Origin: M0103 sp040386155
Lineage (GTDB): Bacteria > Bacteroidota > Bacteroidia > Flavobacteriales_D > Crocinitomicaceae
Reading direction: 5' to 3'
DNA length: 64,000 nt
NCBI GenBank assembly: GCA_040386155.1
Contig: JAZKFZ010000001.1
Coordinates: 248,001-312,000 of the forward strand
Part shown: one piece after another, positions 35,501-43,608 of the stretch
Layout: each line of letters starts with the position of its first letter
How positions within the stretch are numbered: the stretch's first letter is position 1
The notes under the pieces: generated by a model
The model's input: only the letters and a program-made list of their open reading frames with translations
Told to the model about the DNA's origin: nothing
Databases searched by the model: none
Position numbers and translations under genes: made by a program

Positions 35501-38500
35501 GAAAATGCCGATCCAAATACGCAAATGAACGGTGGAGATTTGTATTTTAATCTTGGAAATATTTCGGAAGATGTATTGACCGATTCACGTAAAAGTTTCG
35601 AAAATGGCTTACCTCCTTTCGCTACGTCTTTATTAGATAATATTGATACAACAAATTGGGCAAGGGTCTCTTCTCAACAAGTAGTAGTAAATGCGTTTGA
35701 CAATGATTTAACTGCGCGAGCAAATCAAGATGCTGGTTTAGACGGTTGGGGAAATACTGATGAAGCAGCTGCTTATGCGAATTATGTTGCTTGGGTAAAC
35801 AATAATCCTACCTTAAGTGCTGCTGCAAAAGCTGCTATTATTGCGGATCCATCAGCAGATGATTACAATTTTTACCGAGATGACGATTACGACGTTTTAC
35901 AATTAGACATCTTAAATCGCTACAAGAAATACAACGGAATGGAGGGGAATTCTCCAACTTCTGAAATGTCGACGGGGATGAATGCTGACGGTTATCCTAC
36001 AATGGCAACCAATGCGCCAGACAATGAGGACATTAATCAAGATAATAACTTGTCAGAATCGGAGAGCTATTTCCAGTATAAAGTTAGTATGCGACCAGCA
36101 GACATGGTGGTTGGAAAAAACTTTATCACCAATGTGCAAGTGTATCAAAATGGTACCAAAACAGAAAAATGGTATCAATTTAAAGTGCCAATTAGAGACT
36201 TTGAAAAGAAAGTGAATGGAATTCAAGATTTCCGTTCTATTCGTTTCATGCGTATGTTCATGAAGAATTTCGATGAGCAAGTGCTTTTGCGTTTTGCACG
36301 ATTAGAGTTTATTCGTGGAGAATGGCGTCGATATATGGATGATTTGACGCAGCCAGGAGAAAGTGTTCAAACAGATCCAAACTTAACAACCTTCAACATT
36401 GGAGCTATTAATGTGGAGGAGAATGACCAAAGAACACCGATTAAATATGAAATTCCTCCTGGAATTGAGCGTGAAGTTGACCCTTCTCAAACGTATCAAC
36501 GTCAATTAAATGAGCAATCATTAGTGCTAGATGTTTGTGGCTTGCAAGATGGAGATGCTAGAGCTGCATACAAAAATGTGCAGTTCGATGTGCGTACTTA
36601 CAAAAAATTGAAAATGTTTGTGCATGCGGAAGAGGTAGATCCAAACATTCCTTTCAACAGTAAAGATTTAACGCTTTTTGTTCGCTTGGGGACTGATTTT
36701 ACCGACAATTACTATGAGTACGAATTGCCACTCTATGAAACGCAATGGGGAGCATCTCTAGCAGAAGATATTTGGCCAGAAGAAAATAACATTGAAATCG
36801 TATTCGATGATTTGTTGGACATCAAAAAGCTACGAAACAAATTAATTGAGGCAGGAAACTCATCAGTTGCCTACTCGCTTGAATACAGTGAAGTTGATCC
36901 AAAAAATCCTGAGCGTCGCCTGAAGGTGAAGGGAAGTCCAAACTTACAAGGGCTCCGCACTATCATGGTGGGAATTCGCAATCCACGTAAAAATGATCCA
37001 AATAACCTTTGGTTGCCAGACAATGGTGATGCGGAATGTGTGAATGTGTGGATCAATGAGTTGCGACTTACTGATTTCTTAAGTGAGGGCGGTTCTGCTG
37101 CAATCGCACAAATGCAAATTCAGGCAGCAGATTTTGCAACTGTGTCCATGTCGGGGAATTATTCTGGTGTGAACTGGGGAAGTGTTGAAAGTCGTGTACA
37201 AGAGCGCCAACGTAATCAACAAATTGGCTTTGATATGAATGCCAATGTTCAGTTGGGACAATTCTTTGGACGTCAAGCAAAAGTAACACTACCATTCTTT
37301 TATGGCTATTCCTTAGCCCTCATCAATCCGGAGTATGACCCTTTCAATCCAGATGTGAAATTGAGTGGCTACGATAGTGAAACAAGAAGAACAAGAGCAA
37401 GAGCTGGACAAGATTTTACACAACGCAGGTCATTTAACTTTAGTGGCGTTCGTAAAGAAATGAAAGCTGGTGCGAAACCACATTTCTGGAGAATTTCTAA
37501 CTGGTCGGCAGGTTTTGCACACGCAGAAGATTTACATCGTGATTTTAATATCAACTACGATAAAACACGTACGTGGACCTCTAACTTGAACTACAATTAC
37601 TCGTTCAATTCCAAGCCAATTGAGCCGTTTAAGAAAATCAAGAAATTAGAAAAAACGAAGTGGTTGGCAATTGTGCGGGATGTTAATTTTTATCTACTTC
37701 CCAAAAACATTTCGTTCCGTACCGATGTGCAACGGATCTACAATGAACGCCAAGTTAGAAATAACATCGTGCCTGATTATGAAATGGATCCATTGTATCT
37801 AAAACGCTTCAATTGGAATCGAAATTATGATCTCGGATGGGATTTCACTAAAAACCTGAAATTAAATTTCACTGCTGTAAATCGTGGTATTTTTGACGAG
37901 GGCCAAGGGCAAGTTGATCGAAAAGCAGATCCCACAGGATACAATGTTTTTCTAGATACCATTCAAAAACAGATGGGTACCTTAGGGAAGACAATGGATT
38001 ATACACATAACTACACATTGAGTTATACCTTGCCATTGGATAAAATTCCGGCAACCGATTGGATGAGTGCGAATATTAAGTATTCAGGAACATACAATTG
38101 GACCCGCTCGCCACTTGGGCAAGCTGATTTCGGAAATACCATTCAAAATAGCCGTCAAGTGAATATGACTGCGCAAATGAATTTCACCAACCTGTACAAT
38201 AAAATACCTTATTTCAAGAAAGTATTGTCGGATGGGAAGGCACAACGTCCAAAAGTAGGAGCACGAAGTGGTGATGGTGGAACAACAGGAAAAGAAACAC
38301 CCGGGACAAAACCAACGGATGTTCCAGAAGAATTGAAGCCAGACAAGCCCATAGAGGACATGACTCCAAAAGAATTGCGTCAGTGGGAAAAGAAAAAACG
38401 TAAGTTTGAGCGCAAAAAGAAACGTGCAGAGAAAGACAAGAAACGCAATGGAAAAGTACATCCAGTAGCAGGTTTTGCAGCACGATTGGTAATGTCTGTT

Positions 38501-39871
38501 CGAAATGTTTCTGGTACGTATGCCTTAACGGATGGTACCATGTTGCCAGGTTACAGTCAAAACACCTCTATTCTTGGATTTGGAAGTTCGTATGATAACT
38601 CATTAGGTTCTTTCATTTTCGGAAAGCAACGCTACGATATTTTTGGTCGCGAAACAAACTACAACATTGCAGAATCAATGTCTTCAAAAGGCTGGATGGT
38701 GCAAAACCAAGATCTGAATCGCCAGTTTATCAATACACACAGTCAAAACTTAAATTTGCGAGCTAGTGTTGAACCTTTGAAAGATTTAACGATTGAGTTA
38801 AACGCCTCTCGCAACTTCGGAAATAACTCGCAAGAATTTTACCGTTGGAATGAAGACAATAGTGTATTTGAAAGTCAAAGCAAAGTGCAAACAGGAACAC
38901 TGACGTATACAACGATGTCGATTGGTTCCGCATTCACAATGTTAGACAGGGAGTATAAATCGGCAGTTTTTGATAATTTAATAAACAATCGCGAATTGGT
39001 TTCTCAACTATTGGGTGGTGTAAACACGAACTCAAGTGCTTTGTCGAATGGTTATTATTCTGGGTATAGCGGAACACAGCAAGAAGTAGTTACTGGAGCA
39101 TTCTTAACAGCGTACACTAACAGAAGCATCAATGCGAAGAATATCAATCCAGTGAAAAATGTACCGCTTCCCAACTGGTCGATTAACTACAATGGCTTGA
39201 ATAAATTTGAATGGGCGAAGAAGCACGTTAGAAATTTCGTTCTTCGTCATGCCTACAGTTCTACAGTGAGTGTTTCTGGAATGCAAACTAACTTGAATGC
39301 AGAATTCGACCAAAATGGGCATGCCTCTGCTATCGACATCAACAATAACTTCATTGCTGAACGTCAATTGCAAAATGTGACCATGACAGAGCGTTTCTCG
39401 CCTTTAATTGGCTTTGATGCTACTTGGAACATTAAAAGCAAGGGAGAGTCGCAAGGATTGATTACTAAGTTCGAGTTGAAAAAAGATCGTAGCGCAACAT
39501 TGTCGTTGAACAATAATCAGGTAACTGAAGTGCATGGAACAGAATGGGTGATTGGTACAGGATACAAATTCTCGAAAGTGAAACTTCCGTTTGAGAAAAT
39601 TCCTGCAAGTGATTTGAACCTTCGATTTGATATGTCGTTCCGCGATAACTTAACTGTTATTCGTAAAGTTGCTGAGAATACTAACCAAGCTACGGCTGGT
39701 CAAAAAGTAATCTCTGTGAAATTCTCTGCGGATTACAACCTAACGCAAAACTTAACCATTCAGTTCTATTACGATCAAGTGCTCAATACACCAAAAATTG
39801 CGACATCGTACAAAACCGGAAACGTAAGTTCAGGAATTCGTATTCGTTTCAACTTGGCTGGGGTTCAGTAA
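32528..39871 (+). CDS. sprA: SprA, T9SS outer-membrane translocon
   Basis: 2447 residues. SprA is the very large 36-strand beta-barrel that forms the T9SS export channel in Bacteroidota (Sov in Porphyromonas). A signal peptide ends near residue 29 (ENALSQ; an internal ATG at 32546 would also give it). Family signatures: SVELSFGVNSSRYDNPILP near the N-terminus, TSYVDDFEGAQSAIDLRSVSSW in the middle, and many alternating strand segments with a C-terminal aromatic end. A very basic and Pro/Lys-rich linker (about 1918-1978: EELKPDKPIEDMTPKELRQW and a Lys/Arg run) lies inside the barrel part. The gene is directly after ruvA; gcvH, often the next gene in relatives, is absent here. Confidence 0.96.
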   Translation: MTKKLRMKTSYLKGSFALLSLLCIENALSQKDSLEFPIENSLDPTQTQTQSFDLGDPASLEQTIVYDPLTGKYVFRETLGDINFRNPSMMTLEEYLEYERQKSLRQNWKERIDDQTSENRPLVPPIKIANKGFENFFGSNEITIRPQGSVELSFGVNSSRYDNPILPVKQRRITRFDFNQQIQINLVGQIGTKLKIGTSYNTQAAFDFDNISKLEYTGNEDQIMQKIELGNVAMTLPTSLIQGSQTLFGAKTQLKFGRSTFDLIAASSKGKRQEINITGKSQVQRFELSADSYEANRHYFLNLFHHHNYDNAMSTLPIVNSTMYITRMEVWLTNRTNNTENTRNVLAFADLGEAKPEDWQGAPGGGSVIESPDNEANNLYAWASTQPLVRSFVNSVQALSTQVAAPGPFTQAIHYEKVENARKLGEQEYSYNALLGYISLNSPLNNDEVLAVSYEYTYRGETFQVGEFSTDGAAGSEALILKLLKPTITNPNNKVWDLMMKNVYSIGAYQVDQQGFAINLLYNNPETSLAVPFFPITGVDDKQLVTLLEMDKLNQNQQAFSDGVFDFVPIEFTGNRAENGGTINRKNGRIYFSTIEPFGKTLGDKLTAAGVPDLIVDRTAFTELYDSTKTAAQQIPAKNRFSLKGEYQSSVSSDIPLNALNVPQGAVTVTAGGIRLTEGTDFSVDYNLGRVKILNTGILESNTPIKISIESNSVFGFQARSLMGAHYNYRLSDKFNVGGTWMRMTERPVTQKVDIGSEPFSNNILGFDFDWRSDVPFLTKLVDLLPVISTTQKSTISFKGEFAHLIPGQPRAINKDGTSYVDDFEGAQSAIDLRSVSSWRLASIPQGQADLFPEASIKNIGAGFKRARTSWYIIDPLFYQNNQLTPQHIIDNPAQLSDSRMRLVSQQDIFPNLQQQYGSVTNIPILELAYYPSERGMYNYDTTDTYLADGTFSNPENRWGGIMRALSTNDFEVTNIEFIQFWVLDPFNEDAENADPNTQMNGGDLYFNLGNISEDVLTDSRKSFENGLPPFATSLLDNIDTTNWARVSSQQVVVNAFDNDLTARANQDAGLDGWGNTDEAAAYANYVAWVNNNPTLSAAAKAAIIADPSADDYNFYRDDDYDVLQLDILNRYKKYNGMEGNSPTSEMSTGMNADGYPTMATNAPDNEDINQDNNLSESESYFQYKVSMRPADMVVGKNFITNVQVYQNGTKTEKWYQFKVPIRDFEKKVNGIQDFRSIRFMRMFMKNFDEQVLLRFARLEFIRGEWRRYMDDLTQPGESVQTDPNLTTFNIGAINVEENDQRTPIKYEIPPGIEREVDPSQTYQRQLNEQSLVLDVCGLQDGDARAAYKNVQFDVRTYKKLKMFVHAEEVDPNIPFNSKDLTLFVRLGTDFTDNYYEYELPLYETQWGASLAEDIWPEENNIEIVFDDLLDIKKLRNKLIEAGNSSVAYSLEYSEVDPKNPERRLKVKGSPNLQGLRTIMVGIRNPRKNDPNNLWLPDNGDAECVNVWINELRLTDFLSEGGSAAIAQMQIQAADFATVSMSGNYSGVNWGSVESRVQERQRNQQIGFDMNANVQLGQFFGRQAKVTLPFFYGYSLALINPEYDPFNPDVKLSGYDSETRRTRARAGQDFTQRRSFNFSGVRKEMKAGAKPHFWRISNWSAGFAHAEDLHRDFNINYDKTRTWTSNLNYNYSFNSKPIEPFKKIKKLEKTKWLAIVRDVNFYLLPKNISFRTDVQRIYNERQVRNNIVPDYEMDPLYLKRFNWNRNYDLGWDFTKNLKLNFTAVNRGIFDEGQGQVDRKADPTGYNVFLDTIQKQMGTLGKTMDYTHNYTLSYTLPLDKIPATDWMSANIKYSGTYNWTRSPLGQADFGNTIQNSRQVNMTAQMNFTNLYNKIPYFKKVLSDGKAQRPKVGARSGDGGTTGKETPGTKPTDVPEELKPDKPIEDMTPKELRQWEKKKRKFERKKKRAEKDKKRNGKVHPVAGFAARLVMSVRNVSGTYALTDGTMLPGYSQNTSILGFGSSYDNSLGSFIFGKQRYDIFGRETNYNIAESMSSKGWMVQNQDLNRQFINTHSQNLNLRASVEPLKDLTIELNASRNFGNNSQEFYRWNEDNSVFESQSKVQTGTLTYTTMSIGSAFTMLDREYKSAVFDNLINNRELVSQLLGGVNTNSSALSNGYYSGYSGTQQEVVTGAFLTAYTNRSINAKNINPVKNVPLPNWSINYNGLNKFEWAKKHVRNFVLRHAYSSTVSVSGMQTNLNAEFDQNGHASAIDINNNFIAERQLQNVTMTERFSPLIGFDATWNIKSKGESQGLITKFELKKDRSATLSLNNNQVTEVHGTEWVIGTGYKFSKVKLPFEKIPASDLNLRFDMSFRDNLTVIRKVAENTNQATAGQKVISVKFSADYNLTQNLTIQFYYDQVLNTPKIATSYKTGNVSSGIRIRFNLAGVQ

Positions 39872-39892
39872 GTAAAATGCATACAATTTTGA

Positions 39893-39922
39893 AAAACCTT
39901 CTCATCACGAGGAGGTTTTTTA
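39893..39922 (+). terminator. Rho-independent terminator after sprA
   Basis: AAAACCTTCTC (39893-39903), loop atcac, GAGGAGGTTTT (39909-39919), then TTT AATTTT. Starts 22 nt past the sprA stop. Confidence 0.88.
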
Positions 39923-39969
39923 ATTTTATACGAGTTGGTACCTTTATCTATTAAATCGATGGCTCGAAG

Positions 39970-40062
39970 TGCGGCATCTCGATACAATTTTGCCGCTCAT
40001 TGAGTGTCCCGAATCCCTTCGGGATGTATCGAAATGATAGGCAAAATCACTCGATGACCGCA
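39970..40062. repeat. Long imperfect palindrome between sprA and GNAT gene
   Basis: Nested inverted pairs centred near 40015: TCCCGAA-tccc-TTCGGGA (40007-40024), ATTTTGCC (39987-39994) with GGCAAAAT (40040-40047), and TGCGG (39970-39974) with CCGCA (40058-40062). The pairs are almost equally spaced from one centre, so the whole can fold as one ~93-nt hairpin. No ORF. Lies in the convergent gap 39872-40121 after the sprA terminator. Confidence 0.65.
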
Positions 40063-40121
40063 ACGGAATCGACTGGTCTTTTTTAAAAAGATATTATGTT
40101 TTGTGTCTAACTGTCTTTAAT

Positions 40122-40676
40122 CTAAACAAACTCCTCTCGCAAGAGTGAAAACACCACTGAATCCTCTGAAACATCATCGTACACGTAGTGTTTTTTCAGG
40201 TAGCCTTCTTGCTGGAAATTGAAATGCATCATAATTTTCAGTGATGCCTCGTTTGTTGGGCCCACGTATGCTTCAATGCGGCGTAAATTCATGTTTTCAA
40301 AGCCATAGTCGATAATTGCCTTCACGGCCTCCTTCATGTAGCCTTGCTGCTTGTGCTTGTCGTGATTGAGGGCATAACCCAATTCTGCACGATAATGTTT
40401 TGGATACCAATGATGGTACCCCGACCTGCCAATTGTTTGATGGTTTTCTTTCAATACCATCACAAATGCCAAATACGTGCGATCATGGGTTTGGTAGCCA
40501 CCAACAATTCGCTCCTGTTCTCGTTCCCATTCTTTTTCGTTTTGAAGTCCAAGGAAATCGATGATGAATTCTTTCGAATGCTTTTCGAAGAGTTGTTTAA
40601 GAACTGTAGGGGTGATTTTCTTTAAATAAAGTCGATCTGTTTCGAGTTCAAACTGTTGCCAATCAAAAATTTCCAT
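40122..40676 (-). CDS. GNAT-family N-acetyltransferase (RimJ/RimL-like)
   Basis: 184 residues. Starts MEIFDWQQFELETDRLYLKKITP, the usual opening of RimJ/RimL-type acetyltransferases. The acetyl-CoA region has IGRSGYHHWYPKHYRAELGYALNHDKHKQQGYMKEAVKAIIDYGF, an R/Q-x-x-G-x-A/M loop variant (KQQGYM), and NLRRIEAYVGPTNEASLKIMMHFNFQQEGYLK is the C-terminal half. The target (ribosomal protein N-terminus or small molecule) is unknown. Ends convergent to sprA; starts 18 nt after the PIN-PhoH stop. Confidence 0.88.
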   Translation of the reverse strand: MEIFDWQQFELETDRLYLKKITPTVLKQLFEKHSKEFIIDFLGLQNEKEWEREQERIVGGYQTHDRTYLAFVMVLKENHQTIGRSGYHHWYPKHYRAELGYALNHDKHKQQGYMKEAVKAIIDYGFENMNLRRIEAYVGPTNEASLKIMMHFNFQQEGYLKKHYVYDDVSEDSVVFSLLREEFV

Positions 40677-40693
40677 TCCACAAAGGTAGAAGT

Positions 40694-42019
40694 TTACAAA
40701 AGATCGTTGGCTAAATTGGCTAAGTCTGATCGTTCTCCTTTTTCTAGTTTTACGTGAGAAAACAATTCTTGTCCTTTCAAGCGATCAATTAAATACGCTA
40801 GTCCATTACTATTTTCATCTAAATAAGGCGTATCAATTTGGGCAACATCGCCGGTGAAGATAATTTTTGTGTTTTCTCCGGCGCGAGTGATAATGGTTTT
40901 TACTTCGTGCGGGGTTAAATTTTGTGCTTCGTCGATGATAAACATGATGTTCGACAAACTTCTTCCACGAATAAAGGCCAAAGGAGTAATGATGATTTTG
41001 CCCGATTGCTCCATCTCAAGAATGCCCTTGTGTTTCTTCTCATTTTCGCCAAATTGAGATTTGATGAATTTGAGATTATCCCACAATGGTTCCATGTAAG
41101 GTCCAATTTTATCATTCGCATCGCCGGGAAGGAAACCTATATCTCTGTTAGAAAGTGGAATAATTGGTCGAGCCAAAATAATTTGATTGTAGCTTTTACT
41201 TTGTTCAAGTGCAGATGCTAGTGCTAGCAAGGTTTTTCCTGTTCCTGCTACTCCTTGCAGCGCTACTAATTTCACTAGCGGATTCAACAAAGCATGAAAA
41301 GCAAAAGCTTGCTCGGCATTTTTTGGTTTAATTCCGTACACAAATTCCTTTTCGATGCGCTCAATTTGATCACTTGCTTGATTGTAAAAAGCAAGGGAAG
41401 AATTTTTGCCGTTCTTTAAGATATAGTAGCCGTTACTAACTTTTTTATTCCCCAAAATTCCGTCTTCATCGATTTTCCCTTTTGTGAAGATGTGACGTAT
41501 GGCTTCAGAATCAACTCCCTCGATGGAGTAACTACTGGCTTCGTTCAATTGAACATTACTTACTTTCCCCGTTTCATAATCTTCTGCAAGAATTCCTAAG
41601 GCTTTTGCCTTGATGCGTAGATTGATATCTTTAGTAACGAGAATAACATCTCTTTTTGGTTCTGTTTCTTTGAGGCAAAGTGCTGAATTGATGATTTTAT
41701 GATCGTTTTTCCCTACGGAATAAACATTTTCAGCATCGTAGGTTTTAGGATTTGACTCCAAAACAACTCTAAATTTTCCTAAGTTCGGACCTAAATCAAT
41801 CCAATTTTGAAGGCTTCCTGTACCCGAAAGTTTATCGATAAAACGGATGACTTCTCTTGCTGAAAAGTTTTTAGTGTCGTTGCCAATTTTGAATTTATCC
41901 AACTCTTCTAATACCGTAATGGGAATGGCAATGTCGTTGTTTGTGAAATTGGTAATTGCGGTATGATCGTGTAGTAGGACAGAAGTATCCAAAACGAAAA
42001 TTTTCTGCTTTTTAGCCAT
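40694..42019 (-). CDS. PIN-PhoH protein (PhoH2-type RNase/ATPase)
   Basis: 441 residues from the ATG at 42019 (MAKKQKIFVLDTSVLL). An in-frame ATG 36 nt upstream would add a hydrophobic stretch not seen in relatives, so 42019 is preferred. The N-terminal PIN domain (about 5-140: FVLDTSVLLHDHTAI, VTKDINLRIKAKALG) is a nuclease fold with acidic residues. The C-terminal PhoH ATPase (about 235-430) has Walker A GVAGTGKT with K262 and Walker B FIIDEAQNLTPHEVK. PhoH2 proteins are described as sequence-specific RNA helicase/nucleases; the role here is unknown. Confidence 0.92.
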   Translation of the reverse strand: MAKKQKIFVLDTSVLLHDHTAITNFTNNDIAIPITVLEELDKFKIGNDTKNFSAREVIRFIDKLSGTGSLQNWIDLGPNLGKFRVVLESNPKTYDAENVYSVGKNDHKIINSALCLKETEPKRDVILVTKDINLRIKAKALGILAEDYETGKVSNVQLNEASSYSIEGVDSEAIRHIFTKGKIDEDGILGNKKVSNGYYILKNGKNSSLAFYNQASDQIERIEKEFVYGIKPKNAEQAFAFHALLNPLVKLVALQGVAGTGKTLLALASALEQSKSYNQIILARPIIPLSNRDIGFLPGDANDKIGPYMEPLWDNLKFIKSQFGENEKKHKGILEMEQSGKIIITPLAFIRGRSLSNIMFIIDEAQNLTPHEVKTIITRAGENTKIIFTGDVAQIDTPYLDENSNGLAYLIDRLKGQELFSHVKLEKGERSDLANLANDLL

Positions 42020-42141
42020 AGTGTTTTGTTTTGAATAAAATTGCAGAAAAATCAAGCCACAAATATTTTTATTATGTGGAGTTATTTACATAAGTGTGTT
42101 AGTAGTCACAATGATTTAATGATATGAAAATGAGGCAGAAT

Positions 42142-42240
42142 TATTTTAACACAGCGTTTAGGAGGACACAGAGTTCACGCAGCTTAAATAATTAAACCTC
42201 TGTGAACTCTGTTTCTCTGTTTTTCTCTGTGTTGAATAAG
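42142..42240. repeat. MITE-like imperfect inverted repeat
   Basis: An 11-bp perfect core pair, ACAGAGTTCAC (42168-42178) and GTGAACTCTGT (42202-42212), sits inside a larger imperfect pair, TTTTAACACAG near 42144 and CTGTGTTGAATAA near 42227. No coding capacity. Similar CACAGAG-rich intergenic repeats occur in many bacteria. It occupies the gap (42056-42276) between two minus-strand genes. Confidence 0.6.
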
Positions 42241-42276
42241 AAATTTGGTGACGATTATCAAATCCTATATCCACGT

Positions 42277-43605
42277 TTAAAATAACGGACTTCCAGAAAT
42301 GATTTTTTGCACAGGAATTTTTAAGGAACCGAAGGCCTCTTTTCCTGCAATACTGTCCAAATTGAATTCATAGCGCGTTCCTTTGTGATTCCAAACGCCA
42401 TTGTTGGCATTGCTTTTTACAATTTTTGGAATTTTTTCTCCCGACTGAAAAACATAGTAATCATTCATTTTATTCATTGCAAGTGGTGGAGAATACAAGA
42501 AGCGATATTTAGGATTTTCATACGTTAAAATCCCTTTTCCCATCAATCGTGAGATAAAGTAATTTCCTTTTTGGTTGCTGGAGAATAACATAGAATAGCC
42601 TGGCACTAACACTTCTTTTGTCTTCGTAACTTCTGTCACATTAAAGTTATCATCGAGTTCAGATTCAATGTAGGTTTCCTTCACTGTTTGGGTTCCTCCT
42701 TCACGAAATGACAGATCGCCGGTCCATGCATTTAAAAAATCAATTGTTGGAAAACTGATTCGTTTACCAGCTTTTGCAAATAACTTATAGATGGGATCGT
42801 TCGGATATTTTTTAAATTCTGATACATCCAAATGAATATTGACAACCTTGCTGCCTTGCATGTCAGGCACAAAGCCTTTTCCTGGTGCCTTTATGGAAAG
42901 GTGTAGCGAATCTCGTCCTCTGATGTAGGTTTTTAAGAAGAAGCTCGATGAGTCACTGTCATGCGCAAACATCGCCACATCTACCCCATTTTCCCTCATT
43001 TTTGGCCAATTGGTGTAAATCACCAAACGATCATCTTTGAATTGTTTTTCCTTAAGAAAAGCTTTCCACACAGGAGAAACATCACCATTTTTGGCTGCTG
43101 TAACTCGCTTAAAAATTATTTTCACATCAGCACCGTGGTACAGTAAGAGATAGCTTTTGTCGTAATAGAGATAGCTGTTTTCCTTTTTAGAATAATACAT
43201 CTTTAAATCGTTCACCATCGTATCTTTAATGGCAATCACTTTCTTCAGTCGTATAATTCCTTGCAAAATCTTGCTGCTATCGCTTACGCTTACGAGGCTT
43301 CCCCATTCTCCATTTTCGTTGGCGAAGAAGTAAATGGGTTTTTGGATGTTGAGTCCGTAGTTTTTCGATTGACTTAAAATGAATTCTGGCGCAAAAAGAT
43401 CTCGAAATGGAATTTTGTGATGGTACAGCATACCCTTCGTTTCTCTTGCCACATCTAATAAATAAGCTTTTCCGATGACGTCACCTTCAGGAAGTCGATC
43501 TTCCAAATTGGGCGGAGCTTCTTTTTTGAAGAGATATGGGCGAAGAATCAAAAATCCAGCAAGAAGTCCAGCGAGAAAAACAATGATGACAACTTTTCTA
43601 AACAT
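42277..43605 (-). CDS. Membrane-anchored protein of unknown function
   Basis: 442 residues. An N-terminal membrane anchor (FRKVVIIVFLAGLLAGFLIL, residues 2-21) precedes a long extracytoplasmic beta-rich region with many aromatic and charged residues (SYLYYDKSYLLLYHGADVKI). No catalytic motif recognised. Its start is 3 nt after the stop of the upstream 618-residue protein, which has a similar size class and style, so both may act together in the envelope. Possibly related to DUF3352-like proteins, but this is not established. Confidence 0.7.
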   Translation of the reverse strand: MFRKVVIIVFLAGLLAGFLILRPYLFKKEAPPNLEDRLPEGDVIGKAYLLDVARETKGMLYHHKIPFRDLFAPEFILSQSKNYGLNIQKPIYFFANENGEWGSLVSVSDSSKILQGIIRLKKVIAIKDTMVNDLKMYYSKKENSYLYYDKSYLLLYHGADVKIIFKRVTAAKNGDVSPVWKAFLKEKQFKDDRLVIYTNWPKMRENGVDVAMFAHDSDSSSFFLKTYIRGRDSLHLSIKAPGKGFVPDMQGSKVVNIHLDVSEFKKYPNDPIYKLFAKAGKRISFPTIDFLNAWTGDLSFREGGTQTVKETYIESELDDNFNVTEVTKTKEVLVPGYSMLFSSNQKGNYFISRLMGKGILTYENPKYRFLYSPPLAMNKMNDYYVFQSGEKIPKIVKSNANNGVWNHKGTRYEFNLDSIAGKEAFGSLKIPVQKIISGSPLF

Positions 43606-43608
43606 AGA

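Noticed and set aside
38084..38461. Hydrophobic minus-strand frames inside sprA (38084-38483)
   Set aside because: Antisense of the Lys-rich linker in sprA gives Phe/Leu-rich frames; not a membrane protein gene.
40694..42055. Upstream ATG at 42055 for the PIN-PhoH protein
   Set aside because: Adds a hydrophobic leader MIFLQFYSKQNT that relatives lack; the ATG at 42019 starts the PIN domain directly.
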